A stretch of DNA of 64,000 bases from Adiantum capillus-veneris (taxonomy: Eukaryota; Streptophyta; Polypodiopsida; Polypodiales; Pteridaceae), in contig CM043952.1 of assembly GCA_014529385.2 (NCBI GenBank), forward strand, positions 62,739,119-62,803,118. Reading direction: 5' to 3'. Positions 21,624 through 31,683 of this stretch are shown piece after piece (position 1 is the first letter of the stretch; each line of letters begins with the position of its first letter). Position numbers and translations under genes: made by a program. The notes below the pieces were generated by a model, which was given only the letters and a program-made list of their open reading frames with translations, was not told the DNA's origin and made no database searches.

Positions 21624-23231
21624 TTTCTTGAAATGTTGGTCTTTTTGTGCAAAGAATGCTTTGTGCTAGTGCCCTAAGCCCTGCTAACTAGTTTTCAACT
21701 TAAAAAGTCATCAGTTTAGCTAAAAAGCCCCCTTATAGGCATTTCAGTCTCCGAAGTCGTCTTTTTGCCTTGGAGTTGAATTTCTTCAACTTTTCTTCTC
21801 GAGAGTTGCATTTCCAGCTCATTGGATATGTTGTGAAGCCACCTATTTGGTTGAACTTGACTTTGGCTCCCCGTTCTCCATCTTTCTCCATTTGGTTGCC
21901 CGAAAGCGTCTTTTTCACCATCGGTAAGTGAATCAGCTTTCTTTTGGGTTTTGCTTGCAAACATAAGTCATCCATGTATATTTGAAGCTGCTTGTGAAGT
22001 TTCATGTCATTTGGTCGTCAATTTTAGCCGTTATGCCAAAATGACGCTTTGTGTGTCCGCAGCCGAATCGGTTGTTCCGACCTACTTTTGGTGATCCAAA
22101 CCCGGAGATACTCCATGGTTGCATTGCCCTCGATGTTGTTAAGCTTCCTGAGAAGTTTTGTGTCGTTTCGACAACTTTTTCTGTTTGCCTCTTGCAGGCT
22201 CTGTTGACCTAGGGTTTTTCAAGTCGTTCTTTCTCGAGCTTTGAGTGTTAGAAACCCATCTTCTATGTTAGGGTAACCCACCTCTAAGTTCTTGCAAGGT
22301 TTGGTTAGGCGGTTGTGCCCCTACCTAGCGTTCCTCCCCATTCCCCGTCTGCTCTTGTTTCTTGGTTTTGGTCAGTTTTCGCGACAAAAGTTAACGATAA
22401 GCATCAAAAGCTTATGGCAACGAGTCTACCTCTCATGTCTGGTGTCCTCTGAGCTCTCGTAGCAGTCGTAGAAGGCGGTAGAAGGTCGGATGCTCCTGTG
22501 TGCTCTTTGCTCTCTCCAAGAAGGTAATAGTGGAAATGAGCTTGAAAGTGATGTGAAAAATACTTAACTTCGGACTTCCCGGATCACTTGTTACCAAATT
22601 TGACATGTGCTCCTATCTCGTCGTGAAATGCACTTTAGGATTTGAAATTTCTCAATTTGGACTCCGTTTGACCTGTTTCTGAGAAATCTGTCCACTTTGC
22701 CAAAATTCTGTCATTTCGGGCTTTCCGCAACTTTTTCAGAATTGTACCCAATTTTTACCATGGGTTGCCCTTGTCATTAGGACCATCACCGTCTATTCTT
22801 TTCTTTTTTCCGATCTCATTTCACCTGCTTTTTTATTTTTCTTTTACTTTTATTAAGAAAATCATAAAAAATAAAGAAAAATAGCAAATTGAAGCCAAAA
22901 AATTCCAAACATACACAATAAATAGCTGGTAACCCTGTGTATATGAATATACACTTATTTGTGATTTTTGGACTTGGATTACCACTTTTTTTCACTTTTT
23001 AGCTCCAAAAACACTCTTATTTAGTGATATTTACACGTCTAGAGACCCAAATTCATCATTTGATCTCTTCTTGTTGCAAAACAAGGTATATAAGGGCATA
23101 AATATTATCAATATCCGCAATCAAACATAAAAATTGCAAAATCATGTAAGACACTGCCCTTGTAATATAATTTTTGTTTTTCTTTGTTTTTGGCGCTTGT
23201 AGCTGCTTTGTAACTCCTGTATACCTGTATA
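21624..23231. other. Non-coding region of element A between palindromes and pol
   Basis: No supported gene; open frames are short and not shared with element B. The nucleotide sequence is alignable by eye with 12965-14551 of B. It is probably 3' untranslated or intronic sequence of the ORF-X message. Confidence 0.65.
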
Positions 23232-23245
23232 CCTCCCCCCCTCCT
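23232..23245 (-). promoter_or_regulatory. Internal polypurine tract of element A
   Basis: The minus strand reads AGGAGGGGGGGAGG, preceded by GTCGTCCAGGAGGACTCAG, just after the end of the pol frame and about 6.1 kb from the 3' LTR. The tract and its context are retained in element B (14552-14564), so it may be a second plus-strand priming site. Confidence 0.6.
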
Positions 23246-23266
23246 AGTCTGAGTCCTCCTGGACGA

Positions 23267-23803
23267 CTATGAAGTGTCTGTGGGCGAAGCATTGTAGTTG
23301 TTTTGGTCATAAGTTCCCAATGCAATTGCAGAGCGATGATACAACAGTCTTTCCAATAAAGCTGCTCTTTGTTTGATTGAAGGATTGGTGGTCGGGTTTT
23401 GGGTTGGTGATACTTCGGTAGTAGAATCAGTAGATGGATTCTTCTTTACCTTGTTGTTCTTTTTCACAATCCAAATCTGCTTCCGCTTTGCTTGTGCTTG
23501 CCACAAACTCTTTGCGACCCAAACCTGCTTTGTTCCTTGTGTTGATTTCCTCGCCTTGAAATACCTAGGAGTTTCCGTGGATTGTACTGAAGGGAGTTCC
23601 TGTTTACAAATCTTTGGGATCCAAATTTGCTTGCTATAGCTTTGTGCCGTCATGAACTTCTTTGGAATCCAGATCTGTTTCACTGTCCTTGATTGTCTGG
23701 AATCACTCTTTGTCTGGTATTGAAGACTCTGTTTTCCACCTTTGTGTTTTCTGGCACAACCTTTTTTGGTCTCCATACCAACTTTGACTCCGTTTTTTCC
23801 CAA
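23267..23803 (-). CDS. C-terminal tail of the element A polyprotein, shifted frame
   Basis: A 178-codon frame overlaps the end of the main gag-pol frame (stop at 23680) and almost certainly continues it after a one-base shift near 23690-23720. It carries repeats of a K-Q-I/V-W-x-x-K motif: KQIWIPKK, KQIWIPK, KQVWVAK and KQIWIVKK here, and KLVWRPKK in the main frame just before. It ends in SIKQRAALLERLLYHR and a short Asn/Tyr-rich tail. Function unknown; the spaced tryptophan/lysine motifs may bind RNA or protein partners. Confidence 0.7.
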   Translation of the reverse strand: MGKNGVKVGMETKKGCARKHKGGKQSLQYQTKSDSRQSRTVKQIWIPKKFMTAQSYSKQIWIPKICKQELPSVQSTETPRYFKARKSTQGTKQVWVAKSLWQAQAKRKQIWIVKKNNKVKKNPSTDSTTEVSPTQNPTTNPSIKQRAALLERLLYHRSAIALGTYDQNNYNASPTDTS

Positions 23804-26800
23804 GGTTGAGCTGTTATATTATTGCTTGTCTTCCTTATCCACTGTTGAGAATTCCTCGTCGAAGAGTAATCCGGTTGTATAGAAACTTTTGGTTGCCATT
23901 GCTTCTTCTTTTTCTCTGGTTGTTGTTTACCTTTGTCTTTGGATTCGTCCTTTGGAGTTGGCTCTTCTCCTTTGGTGAACTTAACTGATTGACTTTCACC
24001 TTCGTATTTGATAAGCACTGATTTAGAACTCCAGTCAATCATTGCATTGTATTGCTTCTGCCATGGTTGTCCTAGCAATAATGGATGTTGTGTAGCTTGG
24101 TCTTCAACCACGTAAAACATATGAGGATACACATATTGGTTAATCTGTATATGTAAAACTGTGCATCCGACAGTTTTGATTGAATTCTCAGAGTAACTCT
24201 TTAACTCTTGCTTGGCAGTTTGTAGTTTAGTGTCATTTGTCAATTGTCTATACAAACTGAGTGAAAGTAGGTTAGCTTGAGCTCCTGAATCCAATAGTGC
24301 TCTGGCTTTGATTTGGTTGGTTCCTACTTTGCATTCAATGATGGGTTCTTCTTTGTCATTATCCATTTCTGTTATACTGACTGCGTTTATTCGTATTGCT
24401 CCTTCATTGCGCTGTTTCTGACGCAGTAGTCTTCTTTTCTCCATTCTTTCCTTCGCCTCGGCTTGCGCTTCCTCCACAATCTTTTTCTTTTTCTGGACAC
24501 GCAGCTTTTCTTGATGTATTTTGAGAAGCATGTCTTGGGTTAGCGGCAAAAGATACTTTTTCACTCTGCATCCACTAATCCAATTGGGCATTTCTTCTCC
24601 GTCTAATGTAGCAAGCTTGACGGCTCCACTTGGTGATAGATCTTTAATCACCAGAGGTCCCATCCCTCGCTTTTTAAGCTTCTTAGCATGCTGTTTCAGA
24701 GTGTAAACTAGGACATAGTCCCCAACCTTAAACTCTTTAGTCCGCACATGCTTATCAAAAAATTCCTTTTGTCGCCTTTTTTGAGCGTAGATAGAAGCTA
24801 CTGCTTTTAGGCGAAGCTCGTCTAGCTTTTCCAGGTCATCTATTCTATCAGAAAGCTCGTGCCCTGTCCACTCTAGATCCTTAGCCACCCTTAAGGTTGA
24901 AATCAAGAATTCTATTGGTAAGATAGCATTTAGCCCAAAAACCATGTTATATGGGGTCGTTCCTATTGATGTTTTATATGCTACCCTATATGCCCATAAT
25001 GTTGAATGCAACTTCTGGTCCCAGTCAGTTCTCGACTCAGATACAATCTTCGTAAGGACCGTGCATATGGTTTTGTTTGTTGCTTCAGCTTGTCCGTTTG
25101 CTTGTGGATGATACGGGGCTGATTTCCTATGGATTACCATGAATTCATCTAGAAGGATCTTTATCACTTCATTTATAAAATGTGTGCCTCGATCACTCAC
25201 AATTTCTATTGGCAATCCATATCGTACAAAGACGTATTCATATAGAAATTGTGCCGTGGTCCTGGCATCTGCTTTTTGAGTTGCCTTTGCTTCGACCCAC
25301 TTTGTTAGATAGTCTGTAGCCACAATGATGTATTGTGCATGAGTCTTATATGCAGGAGGTGAAATGGGTCCGACATAATCAATCCCCCATTTTGCAAAAG
25401 CTCTTGCCCCCATCATTGGTCTAAGCGGCATATCATCTCTTTTAAGTGGTACTTTGGTCCGCTGACAGTCATCACACCGTTTAACGTATTCCTCAGCGTC
25501 CATATGTAATGTTGGCCACCATATTCCTGCGGCTAAGACAAGTTTTGCTGTCTTATCACCTGAGAAATGGCCTCCACCTACTCCTCCATGAGCTTGCTCC
25601 AGGATTATCACATACTCAGACTCTGATGCGCAAATCCTAAGCTGGTTGTCTTTACCTCTCTTATAGAGTTGATCTCCTATTAAAGCGTAATCTCTAGCTT
25701 CTGTCTCTACAGATTTCTGACGAGCTTTTGACGTTCCTTCTGGGAAAGTTCTATTTGTGAGATATTCAACAATATACTGACTCCATTCTGGAGCGATCAT
25801 TATCTGATATAATGTCGAATACTCTGCTGGCGGTTTTGATGAACATACAATACATACAGTGACATATTCATGTACGCTTTCTTTCATTCCTGGCCAATAG
25901 ACTCCCAATTGTAACAAATTCCTATATGTGTTCCTTCTTGAACAATGAAATGCACATTCCTGAACATGTGCTTCGCACAGATATATATTATATTCCTCAG
26001 GATTGATGCATAGTCGTAAAACATGATCATTTCCCAATTGATACAACCTTCCTGCAACCAATTGAAGATTCTTGGATTGCTGAATAGCAATATGTTTCTG
26101 GTTGTATTCTCTTCTATCGAACTCTCCTCCATAGGTTAATAGGTTAACGACATTTTGAGACCACTTCGGTATCATTTCTATGTTGAACAAGTACGCGTCT
26201 GGCATGTCGTCATCTACTCCTATAGGGTCTTCTCCATTCGTCAATCGCGAAAGATGATCAGCTCTAAGATGTGTTTTTCCTTTCTTTACTACTACCGTGA
26301 AGTCGAATTCCAGTAAGATAATGAACCATCTCACTATTCTCCCGGTATTGCATGGTTTATTCACTAGGTAGAGCAAGGCTTGGTGATCCGTAAAAAACAC
26401 AAACTTGTTGGCTAGAAGATAATGCCGAAATTTCTTCACAGCATATATCATTCCTAATCCTTCTCGCTCTGTTGTGGTGTAATTCTTCTCTGCATTGTTG
26501 AGCTGTCGACTGGCGTAACAGATAGGAAAATCCATGTTTCCTTCTTCTGGCTGAGCCAGAATGCATCCTATTGCATATGCCGAAGCATCTATATGCACAT
26601 GGAATATCTTCTCCCAATCTGGTGATTTCAAGACTGGAGCAGTAATGAGTGCCTCTTTCAATTTCTTGAACGATTCCTCACACTCCTCTGTCCATTCAAA
26701 GTTCACTATTAGCCTGTAAAGTGGTTGGCCTATTATAGCGTACATGTAAATGAATCGTCTATAATATCCGCAATGTCCCATAAAGCTCTGTACTTGTTTC

Positions 26801-29800
26801 GCATTGGTTGGTCTAGGCATATCCACTATAACTTTTATCTTCTCTAAATCCGTGGATATTCCGTTTTGTGAGACAATATGTCCCAGAATTCTGCCCTGTC
26901 GGACCATAAACACACATTTCTCAGGATTGAGACAAATGCGATATGTCCTACATTTCTCAAATACTTTTCTTAGGTGTTCTAGATGCTCATCTCTCAGAAG
27001 AGAATGTACACATAAGTCATCCATGTATATTTCTAGAAACAACCTTAAGTATTCTTTGAAAGCATGCGTCATCAGCCTCTGGAAGGTTGCGGGAGCATTG
27101 GTTAGACCAAAAGGCATAACCCGATAAGCATAAATTCCCCACTCCGTTGCAAAAGCTGTTTTATGTTGATCTTCCAGTGCTATGGCTAGCTGGTTATATC
27201 CTGAAAAACCATCAAGAAAAGAGTATGCTGTTTTCCCTGATACACGCTCTAGAACATGATCAGTTATCGGCAAGGGATAATTGTCCCTGATTGTTGCAGC
27301 ATTCACTTTCTTTAAGTTGACACACACTCGGAGTTTTCCGTTCTTCTTGGGTACTACCACAATTGGAGATACCCAATCGGTGTGTTCAATCTCGTATATG
27401 AATTCAGCTTCCATTAGCTTATCTATCTCTTCTTTGATTCGCTTAGCAAAAGTATCATTATATGTGTATGGTCTCTGTCTGCTAGGCTTTGCGTCTTGTT
27501 TCAGTGGGATTGTGTGTTGGCATATCGATGGGTCAACTCCCTTTAAGTCCTTATAAGACCATGCAAACACATCCCTATACTCTCTGAGAAGACTCAAAAG
27601 TCTCTCTTCCTCGCCTGGAGACAAATCTGTGGCTATGTACACCGGTCTAGGTGGCTCACCTGGAGCTGCTAAATCAACTTTTTTTGCATCCTCCGGTCCG
27701 TCATAAGATTCGTTCTCCTTTCTCTCTCGAATAGGTGGGGTTAATACCACCTTCCTATCCTCTATTGTGAATTTCCTATAGTGAGAGGGAACATCCATGT
27801 TTTCCTTGATTTTGGCGTTTTCGTCCTCTCCACTCTCAATTTCTGTCGTCCAAACTTCTTTCAGAGTTTTCTTGAGCTCTCTGTACTTGTTTCTACGTTC
27901 TAACTTGGACTCCGTGTGTTCTCTGTTGCGCTTGTTCTTTTCTGATTTTTCTGTTTCAGTTTTCGTTCCATTCCTTTGAACTTGATTTCTTGAGCCTTTT
28001 TTGTCTTTTCGTAAGCTCTTTTGATCATTGCCTCTCATTCTTCCAGAAATCTTGTCCTTAACACAATCTTCCGCCTTTACTAGCATTAGGAATTGATTTT
28101 TTCCTCTTATTCTAGGCATCGGATTGGTTCTAACCCCCTTTGTTTTTCTCTTTGCTCTATAGCGTTTCTGGCGTTGTTTAGTTTGGTTCGGAAAATCATA
28201 AAATCGGACATCCGTTATAGTTTCTTCGTTTCCGCTTGAATTGTCCGTTGACTCGTTGTCTGCTTCATTTCCCCACTCAGGATGATCGGGAATGTCGTGA
28301 AACACCTCTTCTTCATCTTCCTTTTCCAGTGTATCGTTCTTTTCAGTTTCTTTTTCGAGTACAGTTCTCAACATGAAGTACGGAACCACGTCGTACCCGT
28401 CCTTGTCGCAAAATTTCGTTGTGGGACCATCCGGAATTGCACAAACATCTAGGGTTGCTAGAATGTGTGTCCATTCTAATGGTTCAAGTGTGTCCTCTGG
28501 AAAGGGTTCTCCTATATAAGTTTCGTCTTCGATAGCCCTTTCTAAAACATATTCTTCTCGTTTCAGACTTCCACATTTCGAGGCTCCACACATCCATAAC
28601 TCCTTGGGTTTACCTAACCAAGCTGGAAATTCGGATCCCGCCAAAGTAGCTGAATCAAACTCCTCTACCGGTGTTCGGTTCACATCTTTGTAGCTATGGT
28701 CTTTCAGGTTCACACGTGTAGTGGTTTCCATATTTCTCAGGTATATGTGATCGTAGCCCCAATCTTGGACCATTTTCAACTGTCTCATGAATGGTCTTCC
28801 CAATATGATATCATAGTTATTCTCCTTGCCAAAATCGACAATAGCAAAAGTATGTTCGTATTCAATGCCGCAAGAAGTCACTACAACTTTCTCTAATAAC
28901 CCCATAGGTTTCTCCATGTGTCCATCTGCTAATTGGAGTTTCAACCTAGTCTTCCTTATTGCTGGTTTCCCCCATTTTTTCCAGATTTCTTTTGTAGCAA
29001 TGGCTACCCCAGCTCCGCTGTCTAGTATTGCCATCGTGTTCACTCCTTGGAATTCAACTGGTAAGGTTGTATTCCCCTCTTCACCTTCGCAATACTCTCC
29101 GACCTTGTTTAAGGGTACAGGCTTAGCGTTCTTTTGTGGTTTGCTCAGCTCTTGTATACCCTCTTGCAGTCTCGATGTTGGGTCTTTTATCCCAAATTTC
29201 TCCAAGCATTTTCCTACAGTGGTCCACATATGTGGTCTTAGCCTCAAAAGCTCAGCTAGAGTGATAGTGCATGTCACTGGTGTTGACAAGATCTCTATCA
29301 ATCCTTGCGAGTCCATGACTTTTTCTGATGAGATTCTTCGTGAGGGAAGTGCTCTAATCTCGGATTTTGCTTCATACTCTCCTAAGTATGAAGGTAAGGT
29401 ATTCAGTGAGTGAGGTTTGCTCTCCATTGTTCTAACAGAGCCCCCATCTCCCCAGTAAGATTGCAGATCCAAGTCCACTTGAGATCCTGCCTCAAATTCC
29501 ACTATGGGAGGATTCCTGATGTCCTTTTCCCAATTTGTCTGATTAGCTTGGCAACTTAGCTCGTTTGCAAAGTTTGCCTCTCTCACTTGTTTCCAAAATT
29601 CATTGTAATCCTCATCTCTTCCGTAAGACCTCTGTATGACTGGATGAAAACTCTCTATCTCCTGATCGGTTGTGTTCAACACTATGCGGTCATCCTTGTG
29701 TGTATTTTCAGGCTTTTGTGCACTGGGAGTCTTTTCAGCTACCCGTGAAACAATAGTCTCTTGCTGAATTGGGTTTTCCGTTCCACAATTCATTGTTTCT

Positions 29801-31683
29801 TTTGGTGGTTCTAATAAGGCTTGTGCAGTCTCGATCATTCTCTGGCACATTTCAAGTCTCTGCTTTTCCAATTCCGCGTTTGGGTATGTCATCCACCTCT
29901 GTTCTTGTGTTTGGTTGTTCTTTAACCTAGCTTCGTAAGCTCTCATCAGTGCGTCCAATGGTTCGTGTACTTTGTCGACTAGCACTGATCCCCCTGAGCT
30001 TAAGCTCGTTGTTTCTTTGATACTCTTTTGTTTCGTTCTTTCCGGGCTCATCTCTCGTTTCCCGTTTTGACTCTCAAGTTTTTCTAATCTATCTTTAGTT
30101 TGCTTTAGTTCCTCAGCTAGAATAGCGTCTTCACGTTCTTTTCTCAACTTCATGCGTGCTTTTCTAGCTTTCCATGTGTTTCTCTGACTCCGCGGTCCTT
30201 GACTAACCACTTCAGTCGCTAACTTTCCATTCTCAGGTTCTCTAGTGGTTTTCTTAGCTTGAGCTCTAGTAACAACTTGCGTTGGTATCAGAGTTTCATT
30301 TTCAGACCCACTGCTGGTAGGAATAGTTTCTAGCATATTCAATGTCGTCTTTTGCACTTTGTTTGGATTCTTTGAACAATCCTCAATGAAGTGAGTAACC
30401 CCACACTCAGTGCAATAAGCGTTAATTCTAATGATTTCCGTATGTGGACAAACATTCATCAGATGGTCACCTCCACACTTGTAACAGGGTCCTAGTGCTG
30501 GTCTTGGTCCCATTTGATTCGTCCTTTGTGGATAGGATGGTCTTTGTCCTGTTAACCCTCCATGAGCTATGAACATCAATGTTCTTGCGTCCAAATTGTA
30601 TCTCTCTTCATCAGAAGCACTTGTAACTGTTGGTGTTCCAACATTCCCAATCATGCCCCATGGTTCTGGTTGTTTGGGTTCTTCTGGTGGGTAATACACA
30701 GTTGGAGACATGTGTGCACCAGATTCTTCATAATAGGCTTGAACAGGCACTAAGGCTTGTTCTTCCTGATTCTCTAAGGTTGGTGCATATCTAATGCCCA
30801 CTGGTCTTGCTCCTGGTAAAGGTGGTTGTTGTCCCAATACCGGTTGCGGTCTTTCTATCCCCATAGGTCCTGGTACATTTCCCGTTGGGTATCGAGGTAC
30901 TGGATGTACCTGAGGTGGTGCTAATTGAGCAGGAGGTGCATACTGACGCTCCCTTACATACCCTTTGTTGTAATAGCACTCCTCTGTTGGATGGTTTGTC
31001 CATTTTTGTTCAATAGCACACCATTTCAGTGTTTTTGGCAATGGTTTTTGGTATGGTGCCATCCTTTTTAGAGCATCTTCTATCATTTGCTCTACATTTG
31101 GCATGGTTGTTGTTTGAACATTCTTTTTAGTGGTAGTCTCGCTCGCTACGGAGGAAGAGCTACTGGATGCAAAATCTGTATCCGCTGACACCTCTCCATA
31201 AACCGTACAGTTATCCACTAAGTACAATGCTTCTCTCGTTACTTGCTCGAAACTTGTACAAGCTTTCAAGTGCAAGTCCTTCTTGAGAGTGTCGTTTCTC
31301 AGTCCCTCAATAAAGAGAACAGATAGTCTGTCATCTTGTGGTCGTTCACGTACTGGACATCTCTCAATGTATTGTTTGAAGCGAAGTGAAGCTTCCTTCA
31401 CTTTTTCGTGTTCTCTCTGTTTAAAAGCATATATTTGTGAGACCGTATTGTGCTTAATCCCTCGTTTTGAGAATTCCTCAGCAAACTCTCTTAGCAAATG
31501 GTCAATGTCATGGAATCCCCCTATGTTCAGTGGTTGAAACCATGTCAATGCCGTACCTTCTAGAGTAAGACCAAATCCCTCGTATTGTGTATGGAAATCT
31601 GTTATCTGCTCAGCTCTTAAGACTTGCTTAAAGAGTGACACATGTGCATACGGATCTCCTGAACCACCATACTTCTTTGGCAT
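23680..31683 (-). CDS. Gag-Pol polyprotein of gypsy element A, 2667 codons, with two protease domains
   Basis: Intact 8-kb frame. Approximate residues: capsid-type Gag 1-170 (GDPYAHVSLFKQ); two zinc knuckles CYKCGGDHLMNVC and CTECGVTHFIEDC 399-440; a long charged linker; retropepsin 860-985 (AILDSGAG, IILGRPF); a charged linker; reverse transcriptase 1390-1590 (FLDGFSGYNQ, YMDDLCVHS); RNase H 1690-1800 (HIDASAYAIG, FFTDHQALL); two consecutive integrase H2C2 zinc-binding units 1833-1956 and 1960-2081; integrase catalytic core 2095-2210 (GIDYVG, SDRGTHF, GQAEATN); a GPxxI-type C-terminal integrase module without chromodomain; then a second retropepsin-like domain 2430-2560 (ALLDSGAQANLLS, PLLLGQPW). 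Domain order and primer site place it in the Tat/Athila group. The start used is the first ATG of the frame; Gag really begins upstream in another frame. Confidence 0.92.
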   Translation of the reverse strand: MPKKYGGSGDPYAHVSLFKQVLRAEQITDFHTQYEGFGLTLEGTALTWFQPLNIGGFHDIDHLLREFAEEFSKRGIKHNTVSQIYAFKQREHEKVKEASLRFKQYIERCPVRERPQDDRLSVLFIEGLRNDTLKKDLHLKACTSFEQVTREALYLVDNCTVYGEVSADTDFASSSSSSVASETTTKKNVQTTTMPNVEQMIEDALKRMAPYQKPLPKTLKWCAIEQKWTNHPTEECYYNKGYVRERQYAPPAQLAPPQVHPVPRYPTGNVPGPMGIERPQPVLGQQPPLPGARPVGIRYAPTLENQEEQALVPVQAYYEESGAHMSPTVYYPPEEPKQPEPWGMIGNVGTPTVTSASDEERYNLDARTLMFIAHGGLTGQRPSYPQRTNQMGPRPALGPCYKCGGDHLMNVCPHTEIIRINAYCTECGVTHFIEDCSKNPNKVQKTTLNMLETIPTSSGSENETLIPTQVVTRAQAKKTTREPENGKLATEVVSQGPRSQRNTWKARKARMKLRKEREDAILAEELKQTKDRLEKLESQNGKREMSPERTKQKSIKETTSLSSGGSVLVDKVHEPLDALMRAYEARLKNNQTQEQRWMTYPNAELEKQRLEMCQRMIETAQALLEPPKETMNCGTENPIQQETIVSRVAEKTPSAQKPENTHKDDRIVLNTTDQEIESFHPVIQRSYGRDEDYNEFWKQVREANFANELSCQANQTNWEKDIRNPPIVEFEAGSQVDLDLQSYWGDGGSVRTMESKPHSLNTLPSYLGEYEAKSEIRALPSRRISSEKVMDSQGLIEILSTPVTCTITLAELLRLRPHMWTTVGKCLEKFGIKDPTSRLQEGIQELSKPQKNAKPVPLNKVGEYCEGEEGNTTLPVEFQGVNTMAILDSGAGVAIATKEIWKKWGKPAIRKTRLKLQLADGHMEKPMGLLEKVVVTSCGIEYEHTFAIVDFGKENNYDIILGRPFMRQLKMVQDWGYDHIYLRNMETTTRVNLKDHSYKDVNRTPVEEFDSATLAGSEFPAWLGKPKELWMCGASKCGSLKREEYVLERAIEDETYIGEPFPEDTLEPLEWTHILATLDVCAIPDGPTTKFCDKDGYDVVPYFMLRTVLEKETEKNDTLEKEDEEEVFHDIPDHPEWGNEADNESTDNSSGNEETITDVRFYDFPNQTKQRQKRYRAKRKTKGVRTNPMPRIRGKNQFLMLVKAEDCVKDKISGRMRGNDQKSLRKDKKGSRNQVQRNGTKTETEKSEKNKRNREHTESKLERRNKYRELKKTLKEVWTTEIESGEDENAKIKENMDVPSHYRKFTIEDRKVVLTPPIRERKENESYDGPEDAKKVDLAAPGEPPRPVYIATDLSPGEEERLLSLLREYRDVFAWSYKDLKGVDPSICQHTIPLKQDAKPSRQRPYTYNDTFAKRIKEEIDKLMEAEFIYEIEHTDWVSPIVVVPKKNGKLRVCVNLKKVNAATIRDNYPLPITDHVLERVSGKTAYSFLDGFSGYNQLAIALEDQHKTAFATEWGIYAYRVMPFGLTNAPATFQRLMTHAFKEYLRLFLEIYMDDLCVHSLLRDEHLEHLRKVFEKCRTYRICLNPEKCVFMVRQGRILGHIVSQNGISTDLEKIKVIVDMPRPTNAKQVQSFMGHCGYYRRFIYMYAIIGQPLYRLIVNFEWTEECEESFKKLKEALITAPVLKSPDWEKIFHVHIDASAYAIGCILAQPEEGNMDFPICYASRQLNNAEKNYTTTEREGLGMIYAVKKFRHYLLANKFVFFTDHQALLYLVNKPCNTGRIVRWFIILLEFDFTVVVKKGKTHLRADHLSRLTNGEDPIGVDDDMPDAYLFNIEMIPKWSQNVVNLLTYGGEFDRREYNQKHIAIQQSKNLQLVAGRLYQLGNDHVLRLCINPEEYNIYLCEAHVQECAFHCSRRNTYRNLLQLGVYWPGMKESVHEYVTVCIVCSSKPPAEYSTLYQIMIAPEWSQYIVEYLTNRTFPEGTSKARQKSVETEARDYALIGDQLYKRGKDNQLRICASESEYVIILEQAHGGVGGGHFSGDKTAKLVLAAGIWWPTLHMDAEEYVKRCDDCQRTKVPLKRDDMPLRPMMGARAFAKWGIDYVGPISPPAYKTHAQYIIVATDYLTKWVEAKATQKADARTTAQFLYEYVFVRYGLPIEIVSDRGTHFINEVIKILLDEFMVIHRKSAPYHPQANGQAEATNKTICTVLTKIVSESRTDWDQKLHSTLWAYRVAYKTSIGTTPYNMVFGLNAILPIEFLISTLRVAKDLEWTGHELSDRIDDLEKLDELRLKAVASIYAQKRRQKEFFDKHVRTKEFKVGDYVLVYTLKQHAKKLKKRGMGPLVIKDLSPSGAVKLATLDGEEMPNWISGCRVKKYLLPLTQDMLLKIHQEKLRVQKKKKIVEEAQAEAKERMEKRRLLRQKQRNEGAIRINAVSITEMDNDKEEPIIECKVGTNQIKARALLDSGAQANLLSLSLYRQLTNDTKLQTAKQELKSYSENSIKTVGCTVLHIQINQYVYPHMFYVVEDQATQHPLLLGQPWQKQYNAMIDWSSKSVLIKYEGESQSVKFTKGEEPTPKDESKDKGKQQPEKKKKQWQPKVSIQPDYSSTRNSQQWIRKTSNNITAQPWEKTESKLVWRPKKVVPENTKVENRVFNTRQRVIPDNQGQ

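Noticed and set aside
28826..29413. Plus-strand 195-codon frame inside pol, possible antisense gene as in Grande
   Set aside because: Overlaps the conserved protease region on the other strand and has no independent support.
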